Of a stretch of 64,000 nucleotides of DNA, positions 34,901-49,900 are shown piece by piece (position 1 is the stretch's first letter; every line of letters begins with the position of its first letter). Source of the stretch: Argopecten irradians (taxonomy: Eukaryota; Mollusca; Bivalvia; Pectinida; Pectinidae); assembly GCF_041381155.1 (NCBI RefSeq), contig NC_091139.1:8494383-8558382 (forward strand), read 5' to 3'. A model generated the notes under the pieces. It made no database searches, had not been told where the DNA came from, and saw nothing but the letters and a program-made list of their open reading frames with translations. The translations under genes and the position numbers were made by a program.

Positions 34901-37900
34901 CCATATGCCTGCAGTGAAGATAAGCTACAATTAATTTAGCCTGACCTTAGTTTACAGTCCTGCGATGAGGCCCAACACTCTCAGACAAATTGCTGTCAAT
35001 TGAAACAAGGGTCTGCTATTAATTTTACTGATGTAATGGATCTGCAGTATAAGCTTGTTAAAACTTCACGCCTCATTGAGGAAGGTTTGTGAGGGGGAGG
35101 GGAACATGGTGGCACAGCAGGGGTCTACACCAGTTGACGAGTAGGGAATGATATCAGAGAGGTGAACAAAAAGACCGCACTCTCTTACAAGATTCTAAAA
35201 TCCAGCTTTGATATCGAAAGATGTACACAACAGAAAATTAAATTTGTTGTGAAATCTCCAATATTTCTTAAATGGCAATACAAAGTTTATCTAAACTCCA
35301 ACATCACACCATTATTTCAGCCGTTCTCTAAATTTAACCAAGTCATATTCATAAACATTTTCCTTATATAACAGGAGAGGAGAAAATGTAGCGCCAGACC
35401 TGGATATTTCATAGTCTTCACCCACACACTACAGACTCAGAATATTGATAATCTGTCTTTGGTTATATAATCCATCAAAATTCAGATGTTTATTCTGGAA
35501 AGGCATTGATCACCAAATGGAAAGAATTTGTTTCGATCTTTTTAGAAGCAAACGATTGAGGGACAATAACTAAAAATTTAGACAATGACCTAATTAGGAG
35601 ATAGCTGTTACATCATTTATCGCTGTTTCATTTTCTGTGATATCATATAAGACTATTCTCTACAAAGACCGATACAGAGATAACAATTATAGGTAGTGTA
35701 CAATGAAACCTGCCTTTAGTGACCACCTCTGTATAAAGACCACCTGCTGACATCTCACTACAGTAAAACCTGCCTTTGGAGTAACCACCTCTGTATAAAG
35801 ACCACCTGCTGACATCTCACTACAGTAAAACCTGCCTTAGTGACCACCTCTGTATAAAGACCACCTGAACCACCTGCTGACATCTCAATACAGGAAAACC
35901 TGCCTTTAGTAACCCACCTTTGTGTAAAGAACACCTGCTGACATCTCACTACAGTAAAACCTGCCTTTATGATGACCACCTCTGTTTAAAATTGACCACC
36001 TACTGACATCTCACTACAGTAAAACCTGCCTTAGTGACCACCTCTGTATAAAGACCACCTACTGACATCTCACAACAGTAAAACCTGCCTTAGTGACCAC
36101 CTCTGTATAAAGACCAACTGTTGACATCTCACTACAGTAAAACCTGCCTTAATGACCACCTCTGTTAAATACCACATGTTGACATCTCACTACAGTAAAA
36201 CCTGCCTTAGTGACCACCTCTGTATAAAGACCACCAGTTGACATCTCACTACAGTAAAACCTGCCTTAGTGACCACCTCTGTATAAAGACCACCTGTTGA
36301 CATCTCACTACAGTAAAACCTGCCTTAGTGACCACCTCTGTATAAAGACCACCTGTTGACATCTCACTACAGTAAAACCTGCCTTAATGACCACCTCTGT
36401 ATAAAGACCACCTGTTGACATCTCACTACAGTAAAACCTGCCTTAGTGACCACCTCTGTATAAAGACCACCTGTTGACATCTCACTACAGTAAAACCTGC
36501 CTTAGTGACCACCTCTGTATAAAGACCACCTCTGACATCTCACTACAGTAAAACCTGCCTTAGTGACACACCTTGTATAAAGACCACTGACATCTCACTA
36601 CAGTAAAACCTGCCTTAGTGACCACCTCTGTATAAAGACCACCTACTGACATCTCACTACAGTAAAACCTGCCTTAGTGACCACCTCTGTATAAAGACCA
36701 CCTGTTGACATCTCACTACAGTAAAACCTGCCTTAGTGACCACCTCTGTATAAAGACCACCTACTGACATCTCACTACAGTAAAACCTGCCTTAGTGACC
36801 ACCTCTGTATAAAGACCACCTACTGACATCTCACTACAGTAAAACCTGCCTTAGTGACCACCTCTGTATAAAGACACCTACTGACATCTCACTACAGTGA
36901 AACCTGCCTTAGTGACCACCTCTGTATAAAGACCACCTACTGACATCTCGCTACAGTAAAACCTGCCTTAGTGACCACCTCTGTATAAATACCACCTACT
37001 GACATCTCACTACAGTAAAACCTGCCTTAGTGACCACCTCTGTATAAAGACCACCTACTGACATCTCACTACAGTAAAACCTGCCTTAGTGACCACCTCT
37101 GTATAAAGACCACCTACTGACATCTCACTACAGTAAAACCTGCCTTAGTGACCACCTCTGTATAAAGACCACCTACTGACATCTCACTACAGTAAAACCT
37201 GCCTTAGTGACCACCTCTGTATAAAGACCACCTACTGACATCTCACTACAGTAAAACCTGCCTTAGTGACCACCTCTGTATAAAGACCACCTACTGACAT
37301 CTCACAACAGTAAAACCTGCCTTAGTGACCACCTCTGTATAAAGACCACCTACTGACATCTCACTACAGTAAAACCTGCCTTAGTGACCACCTCTGTATA
37401 AAGACCACCTACTGACATCTCACTACAGTAAAACCTGCCTTAGTGACCACCTCTGTATAAAGACCACCTGCTGACATCTCACTACAGTAAAACCTGCCTT
37501 AGTGACCACCTCTGTATAAAGACCACCTGCTGACATCTCACTACAGTAAAACCTGTCTTAGTGACCACCTCTGTATAAAGACCACCTGCTGACATCTCAA
37601 TACAGTAAAACCTGCCTTAGTGACCACCTCTGTATAAAGACCACCTGCTGACATCTCACTACAGTAAAACCTGCCTTAGTGACCACCTCTGTATAAAGAA
37701 CCTGCTGACATCTCACTACAGTAAAACCTGCCTTAGTGACTACACCTGCCTAGTAACCACCTCTGTATAAAGACCACTTGTTGACATCTCACTGCAGTAA
37801 AACCTGCCTTAGTGACCACCTCCCTATAAAGACTACCTACTGACAGCTCACAACAGTAAAACCTGCCTTAGTGACCACCTCTGTAAAAAGACCACCTGCT

Positions 37901-40900
37901 TAACAAGACCACTATCATGTTATCTCAATCTTAACATAATCTGATCACATGTGTGTATAAATGACCATTTAGCTATAATGGTAATTTTTCCTGTTTCTTA
38001 AGTGGTCTTTATAGACAAGTTTGGTTGTAATTCGAAACTCAGACAGAAATCCTCAGATATCAGTCGGACCTTTATGAAAGCAGTGATGTAAGATGACACC
38101 AGATTGTGGGGGACACCTAAACCACTTAGCCACAGTAACTCCTTGACATCAGATAGAGATGACCTTTGAGTACTTGATAAATGACCTCTTTGTGCCCAAA
38201 CTTTATGACCCTATTACCAGAACACCCAGGGATTCAGCACACAGGTTCATTATCTCAAGCCAGTCCAATAAAACAGGGTCATAAAATACTTGATAATATA
38301 CTATGATCAAATTAATTAATAACTTAGTGTAACTACCGCTCCCTGTTTGTAACTAAAACCTGTCTGTGATAACCACCAGTATATAACTACCTCCTGTCTA
38401 TAACTATACCACCTGTCTATATAACTACCCCCTCTCCTCTATAACTACCACCTGTCTATAATGACTACCTGTCTATAACTACCACCTGTCTATTTAACTA
38501 CCATCTGTCTATACACACCACCTGTCTATACCTACCACTTGTGTATAACTACCACCTGTCTATAACAACCACCTGTCTTTACCTACCACCTGTCTATAAC
38601 TACCACCTGTGTATACCTACCACCTGTCTATAACTACCACCTGTCTATACCTACCACCTGTCTATACCTACCACCTGTCTATAACTACCACCTGTCTGTA
38701 TAACTATACTACATACTGTCTATTACACAACACCTGTCTATACCACATTGAACTTGTGTATAACCACTTGTGTATAACTACCACCTGTCTATAACACCAC
38801 CTGTCTTTACCTACACTTGTGTATAACTACCACCTGTCTATACCACCTATCTATAACTAACTGAAGGGTGTCTATAACTACCACTTGTCTATAACTATAT
38901 CACCTGTCTATTTAACTACCACCTGGTATATAACTACCACCTGTCTATAACTCCACTGTCTATACCTGTATTATAATACCTAACCACCTGTCTATTACCT
39001 CACCACCAATCTATAATTACCACCTGTCTATACCTACCACCTGTCTGTACCTACCATCTGTCTATAACTACCACCTGTCTGTATAACTACCACCTGTCTA
39101 TAACAACCACCTGTCCTATAACATACCATCTGTCTATAACAACTACCTGTCTATAACTACCACCTGTCTATAACAACCACCTGTCTATAACTACCAACCT
39201 GTCTATAACTACCACCTGTCTATACCTACCCCCTGCCTACAACTAACACCTGACCATGACCTTATACCTGTCTATAACAACCACCTGTCTATATACCTAA
39301 CACATGTCTTTAACTACCACCTGTCTATACCTACCACCTGTCAATAGCAACCACTGTCTATATAATCACTGTTAATACTACCATCCTGTCCTTACCTTTC
39401 ATAATAACTATTCCTGTTTATACCTACCACCTGTCCTTACCTACCATCTGTCTGTAACTACCACCTGTCTTTACCTACCACCTGTCTATAACTACCACCT
39501 GTCTATAAACAACCACCTGTCTATAACTACCACCTGTCTATAACAACTACCTGTCTATAACTATCACCTGTCTATAACAACCACCTGTCTATAACTACCA
39601 CCTGTCTATTACAACTACCTGTCTATAACTACCACCTGTCTATAACAACCACCTGTCTATAACTACCACCTGTCTATAACAACCACCTGTCTATACCTAC
39701 CACCTGCCTATACTTAACACCTGACCATACCTTATACCTGTCTATAACAACCACCTGTCTATACCTAACACATGTCTTTAACTACCACCTGTCTATACCT
39801 ACCACCTGTCAATAGCAACCATCTGTCTATAATAATCACCTGTTTATACCTACCACCTGTCCTTACCTACCATCTGTCTGTAACTACCACCTGTCTTTAC
39901 CTACCACCTGTCTATAACTACCACCTGTCTATAACAACCACCTGTCTATAACAACCACCTGTCTATAACTACCACCTGTCTAAACCCATCACCTATTTAT
40001 ATCACCTGTATATTCCCTTCTCCTGTATATGGAGACCACAAGCCTCATTGACTGTTTTTGACAGGACTTAATTAACCTGAACATACTTCACCATACTAAG
40101 ACATTGATCTGCAGGTTTTATGGAAATGCTGCATGCAATATTGTGATTTTCCTTCTATATCAGTTCTATATTAAATTCATTGATTTCAAATCATAGAAAA
40201 CACTTTACATATTTTCTCATCTACATGTTCTTTGCAAATATCAAAAAGATTCTCTGGTCGGTTTTGAATTTGAAATGGGGCCAAATTACATATACAAAAT
40301 AGAACTTTGAAGAACAAAAGACATTAAATACTGAAAATATACCAAAGGAAGTCAGTTTGACATTTGCACAATTTTGAATCCTAATTACTCAACCCCTTTA
40401 CCCCTGAAGACATTTGAACTGTTCTAATTTCAAGGTTGGAATAGTTCATTATGAATTTTCAGGGGTCAATGGGTTAAGGATGCTTCCAGGCTAACACTAA
40501 TCACTCAGTTGTTTTATAGAAATTTTAAAGTGTAATAATGACAAAACTGTAACAGTTTTCTTCTTAGATTCAATATACAGCTGTAACTTCTCCATGGAAG
40601 TGGGAAATGACCATGGAAATTTAACAACACTGACATGTCAAGAATAATTTGCTTATCAGGATGTATTAACAGAATATAAGTGGTATCCTCTGGTGGACAT
40701 ATGATTTCAATATTGTTGTGGGTGACAGGGAGGGGCAGTGGTTAGGGGTAGTGATTATGTGGAGGGGGGAGGGAGAGGGGGAGGGGGAGGGGGGAGGAGG
40801 AGGGGAGGGGGAGGATCATTATGCTAATGTTTACTCAAGCATTACTACCATCAATATCAATATCCATCTTACTAATTAAGTTAATTTTACATCAACAAAC

Positions 40901-43900
40901 CCTCCACTGTAACTGGCAATCTGTGTAATAAGGAATGATAGTAGAGCCCCTAGGGAGCTAGTTCTTAGGAGATATATAGTATTATATAGAAGGTCTATCT
41001 ATCTGATAGGAGGGCCCTAGGGATCTAGACCTTCAATGAACTCTACTCTATGTCCTTTCTGCCAAATCTATATCAGCTTTACATATATTTCTGATGTTTC
41101 TGCTCCAGTACTTTTTTTCTTTTTCAGTTCCAAGGTAAAACTGAAGAGTCCAAGAAGGATAAAATTTGTATTTTGTAAGGTTAACATTTGTGGTAGTCTC
41201 ACCGAGAATTCCAAGAAAGGTAAATTAGTGATGACAAACATCATTGACCAGTACTATATGTACAGGAGGTTTGCATTGAATCCCAAAAATCACTGACGAG
41301 CTGATGAGGATAAAGAAACTATATGATGTTCTAAAGTCCTAGATTGACAAAGAGTTGTATGTGTCCGTAACATCTTTGACAAGTCCTTGGATGAAAGAAT
41401 TGCATGGTTTCTAACATCACTGATGTATCATAGGACAAAACATCTGTATTATGTCCCTAACATCACTGATGTGTTGTAGAGGGACAAAACATCTGTATTA
41501 TGTCCCTAACATCACTGATGTATCATAGGACAAAACATCTGTATTATGTCCCTAACATCACTGATGTATCATAGGACAAAACATCTGTATTATGTCCCTA
41601 ACATCACTGATGTATCATAGGACAAAACATCTGTATTATGTCCCTAACATCACTGACGAGTTGTAGAGGGACAAAACATCTGTATTATGTCCCTAACATC
41701 ACTGGTGTATCATAGGACAAAACATCTGTATTATGTCCCTAACATCACTGATGTATCATAGGACAAAACATCTGTATTATGTCCCTAACATCACTGATGT
41801 ATCATAGGACAAAACATCTGTATTATGTCCCTAACATCACTGATGTATCATAGGACAAAACATCTGTATTATGTCCCTAACATCACTGATGTATCATAGG
41901 ACAAAACATCTGTATTATGTCCCTAACATCACTGATGTATCATAGGACAAAACATCTGTATTATGTCCCTAACATCACTGGTGTATCATAGGACAAAACA
42001 TCTGTATAATGTCCCTAACATCACTGATGTATCATAGGACAAAACATCTGTATTATGTCCCTAACATCACTGGTGTATCATAGGACAAAACATCTGTATT
42101 ATGTCCCTAACATCACTGACGAGTTGTAGAGGGACAAAACATCTGTATTATGTCCCTAACATCACTGATGTATCATAGGACAAAACATCTGTATTATGTC
42201 CCTAACATCACTGACGAGTTGTAGAGGGACAAAACATCTGTATTATGTCCCTAACATCACTGACGAGTTGTAGGGGGACAAAACATCTGTATTATGTCCC
42301 TAACATCACTGATGTATCATAGGACAAAACATCTGTATTATGTCCCTAACATCACTGATGTATCATAGGACAAAACATCTGTATTATGTCCCTAACATCA
42401 CTGACGAGTTGTATAGGGACAAAACATCTGTATTATGTCCCTAACATCACTGATGTATCATAGGACAAAACATCTGTATTATGTCCCTAACATCACTGAC
42501 GAGTTGTAGGGGGACAAAACATCTGTATTATGTCCCTAACATCACTGATGTATCATAGGACAAAACATCTGTATTATGTCCCTAACATCACTGATGTATC
42601 ATAGGACAAAACATCTGTATTATGTCCCTAACATCACTGACGAGTTGTAGAGGGACAAAACATCTGTATTATGTCCCTAACATCACTGATGTATCATAGG
42701 ACAAAACATCTGTATTATGTCCCTAACATCACTGATGTATCATAGGACAAAACATCTGTATTATGTCCCTAACATCACTGATGTATCATAGGACAAAACA
42801 TCTGTATTATGTCCCTAACATCACTGATGTATCATAGGACAAAACATCTGTATTATGTCCCTAACATCACTGATGTATCATAGGACAAAACATCTGTATT
42901 ATGTCCCTAACATCACTGATGTATCATAGGACAAAACATCTGTATTATGTCCCTAACATCACTGATGTATCATAGGACAAAACATCTGTATTATGTCCCT
43001 AACATCACTGATGTATCATAGGACAAAACATCTGTATTATGTCCCTAACATCACTGACGAGTTGTAGGGGGACAAAACATCTGTATTATGTCCCTAACAT
43101 CACTGACGAGTTGTAGGGGGACAAAACATCTGTATTATGTCCCTAACATCACTGATGTATCATAGGACAAAACATCTGTATTATGTCCCTAACATCACTG
43201 ACGAGTTGTAGAGGGACAAAACATCTGTATTATGTCCCTAACATCACTGACGAGTTGTAGGGGGACAAAACATCTGTATTATGTCCCTAACATCACTGAT
43301 GTATCATAGGACAAAACATCTGTATTATGTCCCTAACATCACTGATGTATCATAGGACAAAACATCTGTATTATGTCCCTAACATCACTGATGTATCATA
43401 GCACAAAACATCTGTATTATGTCCCTAACATCACTGACGAGTTGTAGAGGGACAAAAAAACTGTTTGATGTCCCTAACATAACTGACAAGAGACAAACAG
43501 CTGGAAATTATGAAATTATCTGCAGGTCTCAAAATGATAAGACAGATGTATTTGGTAGTCCATTAATGTTTGCACTTTTATAAATCTTGAAAGTGTTAAT
43601 ACCTATGTTTTACACATATCTAATCTTTTTAAAAGTACATTTGGGTTTGTTAACATCAGAAGTTGTTCAGGGATGCTGATATGGACAAGTAAGAGCTATA
43701 TACCTAGAGACAGTGTACCGTATTCGACCCAATAAGAGCCCATGTCCCTATAAGCGCCCCTTTCCCTTTTTGAGACCTCAATTTCAATTGCCCAGGCATA
43801 AATAAGGACCAAAACTACATAAAACGATATAAATTTGCAATAATTTTGACTTATTAGCACCTTTTCATTTTTATCAATTTTTTAAGTGCCCTGAGCGCTT

Positions 43901-46900
43901 ATTGGGTGGAATATGGTATATGTCTAAAACCAAACAACAAAATGGATAATATGTTCAGAAAAAGCACTTGAGGTTTCATTACCAGTTATTCCTCTGTCTC
44001 TTAATATCTTTTCTTAAGCAGATTTTTTTTCTGGCAATCTTTTTCTTGTAATTTTATCCTCAATTTGAGATTTCTTTTTTCTGATTGTAGAAATCAGACA
44101 GTAGGTATTGTGTATCTGAGTGTTGAATGTTGCAGTGAAGGAAAGCTAACTCCAAAGACACAGGGGTTGGCGGAGTACAATGTTTGATACCACGGGTCTT
44201 TGATCTGAGTGTTTATAAGCAAGGTAACCAAACTCCAATTAACATATGCTGATTACTTCATTTCAAGGTAATTTTACCGCCGTGGGGTCGTTGGGTCCCT
44301 TTGCTTGCGACACTCACTTGATGAAGATATTCTTGTTTTAGTCATCAACTAACTGTGAAGATAAAATGCAGTACCACAGAAATAGCTACTGACGTTACAG
44401 CATGTGGCTCAGATATCAAATGCATGTGCATCCACCACTGCACATGCATTGCGTAAGTGCATGAGACATATGCATTTACACAGTCATTAAGTGAAGCCAC
44501 CCACATGGGCGGGCCAGTCGATTACAACTGATTATTGTCTGTAGTTTAAAACTACAAAAACATTTACATAATCTTGGTCTAATGCATGTGCATCAATTCC
44601 AAATACTATAGTAACTATTACTACTACTTAAAATTTTATATCTGTGACTTTGTTTTGCCTTGTGTAGGTTGTCTGTGTACTTATAGCTAAAATTTACAAT
44701 AATTTTGACAGCTATACCAATTTAAGACAGAATGAATATCAATTTCTATAATAGATCGAGAGGAGTAAGACAATAGTATCAGTAGTAATGAATTGATGAG
44801 TCTAACGAGCTGGTAATTAACCACACATGCCCCATAAGACTGAGGCAGTAGAAGCTGTAGACAGTACTGTTACTGTGGTGGCGGTGATATAGGTGAACGA
44901 CTGTGCTAGTCAACCATCACAGGACTGGGATGATTTCTCACACAGTCCCAGACCTGACACTGCCTCACACCTCAACAAGTCTGCCCTACCTACCAGTACT
45001 ACGGTGATTTATAGAGGCTACTGTCTGTACTAGCAAACCAGTAACCTTCCCTGACTGGGATTCCCTGGTTATACTATAGCCGTCTGGAGAATGAAACCAA
45101 AAGTTTCCTAACCAGTCTCTTGATTATTTAAGAGGTGAAATAGTTCGATGATAATCAATTAAGAAGATAGATAACTCCATTTAAGTGTGTACCCATTGCA
45201 AGAGAAACTATTTGGAGAGGGAGATAACTCTGTCTGAAAGAAATTTTGAGAGTTTTGACTAGTTGTCAGGGTAGTCCAAAGGGAGATAACTCCGTCTGAA
45301 AGGAAGTTTGAGAGTTTTGATGATTTGTCAGGGTAGTCCAGAGGGAGATAACTCTGTCTGAAAGGAAGTTTGAGAGTTTGGACTAGTTGTCAGGGTAGTC
45401 CAGAAGGAGATAACTCTGTCTGAAAGGAAGTGTGAGAGTTTGGATGAGTTGTCAGGTAGTCCAAAGGGAAATAACTCTGTCTGAAAGGAAGTTTGAGAGT
45501 TTGGATGAGTTGTCAGGGTAGTCCAGAGGGAGATAACTCTGTCTGAAAGGAAGTTTGAGAGTTTGGACGAGTTGTCAGGGTAGTCCAGAGGGAGATAACT
45601 CTGTCTGAAAGGAAGTTTGAGAGTTTGGACGAGTTGTCAGGGTAGTCCAGAGGGAGATAACTCTGTCTGAAAGGAAGTTTGAGAGTTTGGACGAGTTGTC
45701 AGGGTAGTCCAGAGGGTGGTAACTCTGTCTGAAAGGAAGTTTGAGAGTTTGGATGAGTTGTCAGGGTAGTCCAGAAGGAGATAACTCTGTCTGAAAGGAA
45801 GTTTGAGAGTTTGGATGAGTTGTCAGGTAGTCCAAAGGGAAATAACTCTGTCTGAAAGGAAGTTTGAGAGTTTGGATGAGTTGTCAGGGTAGTCCAGAGG
45901 GAGATAACTCTGTCTGAAAGGAAGTTTGAGAGTTTGGATGAGTTGTCAGGGTAGTCCAGAGGGAGATAACTCTGTCTGAAAGGAAGCTTGAGAGTTTGGA
46001 CGAGTTGTCAGGGTAGTCCAGAGGGAGATAACTCTGTCTGAAAGGAAGTTTGAGAGTTTTGACTAGTTGTCAGGGTAGTCCAGATGGAGATAACTCTGTC
46101 TGAAAGGAAGCTTGAGAGTTTTCACGATTTGTAAGGGTAGTCTAGAGGGAGATAACTCTTTATCCATACCAGTATGAAGAAATGAATGTATGAGAGTAAG
46201 TGTTCAAAATATGACAACAGTTATATTCAGAGAGGGAGATAACTCCACACGCAGGTCTGTTCTTGTTTTATTTGTGGGGGAAGGTAACTCGGTCCTGAGA
46301 GGAAGTGTGAGAGAGTGTGTTTACGGCAGACACTTCAGTAGGAAATCAGAGGCAGCCATGTGAGTCTATATTGGGCCGTAAATTCATTAACAACTCCAAA
46401 CAGGTGCTTGCCACTTCCAGCAAGGCTCCCAGTCAACCAGAACCACAGGGCTCCCTTGGGTGCAATGTTAATGGTGTGAGGCCAGATCTGACTGGGACCC
46501 CCAAGGTCCACCAACAGCTAATACACAATCTCAGGTGGGCCCGGTGGGAAAGTCCACAGTATCAGTACTGCTGTGAGAATTATCAAAAATCAGGTCTTTT
46601 AATTTGTTAACATAGGAGTACATGGTGACCCCATTATCATATGTTTCTATCAGAGTGGACCTTACTGACTTTGTAAAGATTACATGATATGATTTACTTC
46701 TTTCATCATATTGAGTATAATTATTCCACATGTGACTATTAGACAGAGAATACAATGACTTTTCTGTGAGACTGAGCAGAAGTACAAACATTTGTCTGAT
46801 AATCCTTTATATAAAGAATACCATATTAGACCAAAAAGTCACTCCCTAGATGTCCCCTTCTGCTTTTAGAAACATCAAATTTATTAACCTTGAATTTAAA

Positions 46901-49900
46901 TCTTTATTAAATGAACACAATATTTTTTGTGATCTGGCTAAAAGGTTTGTTTATCTCTCTCTTGTTATATTTCACTAATCCAATTTGTGGAACAATGTCA
47001 ATACCTCAAACCAATACACCTCCATCATCATAATTAGACTTGATCTATATCAATTCAATTTTTATTCAATTGTTTGCTAAACTATTAATATAAGCAGTTA
47101 ACCATTCCCTTATAACTTAATTGAAAATGGCCTGAGCTAGATAAGCGTGTTTAAGATAGAGATCTTTTGTTTCCACTTGATAACTCTGATGTATTCTGCT
47201 GTAAAGATAGCCAGCCAATTCATAACTTAAGTGGCTCTAAACTACAGCAAGTGATTAAAATATAATGTATTGTGTTGATCTTATCTATTATCATCAGGGT
47301 AAGATAGTAATCAAACACTATAGGTCAAGTATCCCTCACCTTCTCCAGTCACTGTAAAATGTACCGTACTGCTTCTAGTCACTGTAACATGTACCATACT
47401 TATTCTACAGTCACTGTTACATGTACTGTACTTATTCTACAGTCACTGTAACATGTACCATACTTATTCTACAGTCACTGTTACATGTACTGTACTTATT
47501 CTAAAGTCATTGTAACATGTACTGTACTTATTCTACAGTCACTGTAACATGTACCGTACTTATTCTAGTCACTGTAACATGTACCGTACTTATTTTACAG
47601 TCAATGTAACATGTACCATACTTATTCTACAGTCACTGTAACATGTACTGTACTTATTCTACAGTCACTGTAACATGTACTGTACTTATTCTACAGTCAC
47701 TGTAACATGTACCATACTTATTCTACAGTCATTGTAACATGTACTGTACTTATTCTACAGTCACTGTAACATGTACCGTACTTATTCTAGTCACTGTAAC
47801 ATGTACCATACTTATTCTACAGTCAATGTAACATGTACCGTACTGATTCTACAGTCACTGTTACATGTACTGTACTTATTCTACAGTCACTGTAACACGT
47901 ACCATACTTGTTCTATAGTCACTGTAACATGTACCATACTTATTCTACAGTCACTGTAACATATACTGTACTTATTCTACAGTCACTGTAATATGTACCA
48001 TACTTATTCTACAGTCACTATAACATGTACTGTACTTATTCTACAGTCACTGTAACATGTACTGTAGTTATTCTACAGTCACTGTAACATGTACTGTACA
48101 AATTCTACAGTCACTGTAACATGTACTGTATTTATTCTACAGTCACTGTAACATGTACTGTACTTATTCTACAGTCACTGTAACATGTACTGTAGTTATT
48201 CTACAGTCACTGTAACATGTACTGTACAAATTCTACAGTCACTGTAACATGTACTGTATTTATTCTACAGTCACTGTAACATGTACTGTAGTTATTCTAC
48301 AGTCACTGTAACATGTACTGTACAAATTCTACAGTCACTGTAACATGTACTGTAGTTATTCTACAGTCACTGTAACATGTACTGTACAAATTCTACAGTC
48401 ACTGTAACATGTACTGTAGTTATTCTACAGTCACTGTAACATGTACTGTAACATGTACTGTACTTATTCTACAGTCACTGTAACATATACTGTAGTTATT
48501 CTACAGTCACTGTAACATGTACTGTACAAATTCTACAGTCACTGTAACATGTACTGTAGTTATTCTACAGTCACTGTAACATGTACTGTACTTATTTCTA
48601 CAGTCACTGTAACATGTACCGTACTTATTCTAGTCACTGTAACATGTACCGTACTTATTTTACAGTCAATGTAACATGTACCATACTTATTCTACAGTCA
48701 CTGTAACATGTACTGTACTTATTCTACAGTCACTGTAACATGTACTGTACTTATTCTACAGTCACTGTAACATGTACCATACTTATTCTACAGTCACTGT
48801 AACATGTACCATACTTATTCTACAGTCACTGTAACATGTACCGTACTGATTCTACAGTCACTGTTACATGTACTGTACTTATTCTACAGTCACTGTAACA
48901 CGTACCGTACTTGTTCTACAGTCACTGTAACATGTACCATACTTATTCTACAGTCACTGTAACATATACTGTACTTATTCTACAGTCACTGTAACATGTA
49001 CCATACTTATTCTACAGTCACTATAACATGTACTGTACTTATTCTACAGTCACTGTAACATGTACTGTAGTTATTCTACAGTCACTGTAACATGTACTGT
49101 ACAAATTCTACAGTCACTGTAACATGTACTGTATTTATTCTACAGTCACTGTAACATGTACTGTACTTATTCTACAGTCACTGTAACATGTACTGTAGTT
49201 ATTCTACAGTCACTGTAACATGTACTGTACAAATTCTACAGTCACTGTAACATGTACTGTATTTATTCTACAGTCACTGTAACATGTACTGTAGTTATTC
49301 TACAGTCACTGTAACATGTACTGTACAAATTCTACAGTCACTGTAACATGTACTGTAGTTATTCTACAGTCACTGTAACATGTACTGTACAAATTCTACA
49401 GTCACTGTAACATGTACTGTATTTATTCTACAGTCACTGTAACATGTACTGTACTTATTCTACAGTCACTGTAACATGTACTGTAGTTATTCTACAGTCA
49501 CTGTAACATGTACTGTAGTTATTCTACAGTCACTGTAACATGTACTGTACAAATTCTACAGTCACTGTAACATGTACTGTAGTTATTCTACAGTCACTGT
49601 AACATGTACTGTACAAATTCTAGTCACTGTAACATGTACTGTAGTTATTCTACAGTCACTGTAACATGTACTGTACTTATTCTACAGTCACTGTAACATG
49701 TACCATACTTATTCTACAGTCACTGTTACATGTACTGTATTATTTTACAGTCACTGTTACATGTACCATACTTATTCTACAGTCACTGTTACATGTACCA
49801 TACTTATTCTACAGTCACTGTAACATGTACTGTACTTATTCTACAGTCACTGTAACATGTACTGTAGTTATTCTACAGTCACTGTAACATGTACTGTACA

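Noticed and set aside
46317..46610. 97-codon + strand frame ending near a donor-like site
   Set aside because: No recognised domain, no supported second exon, and antisense inside TRIT1 intron 3.
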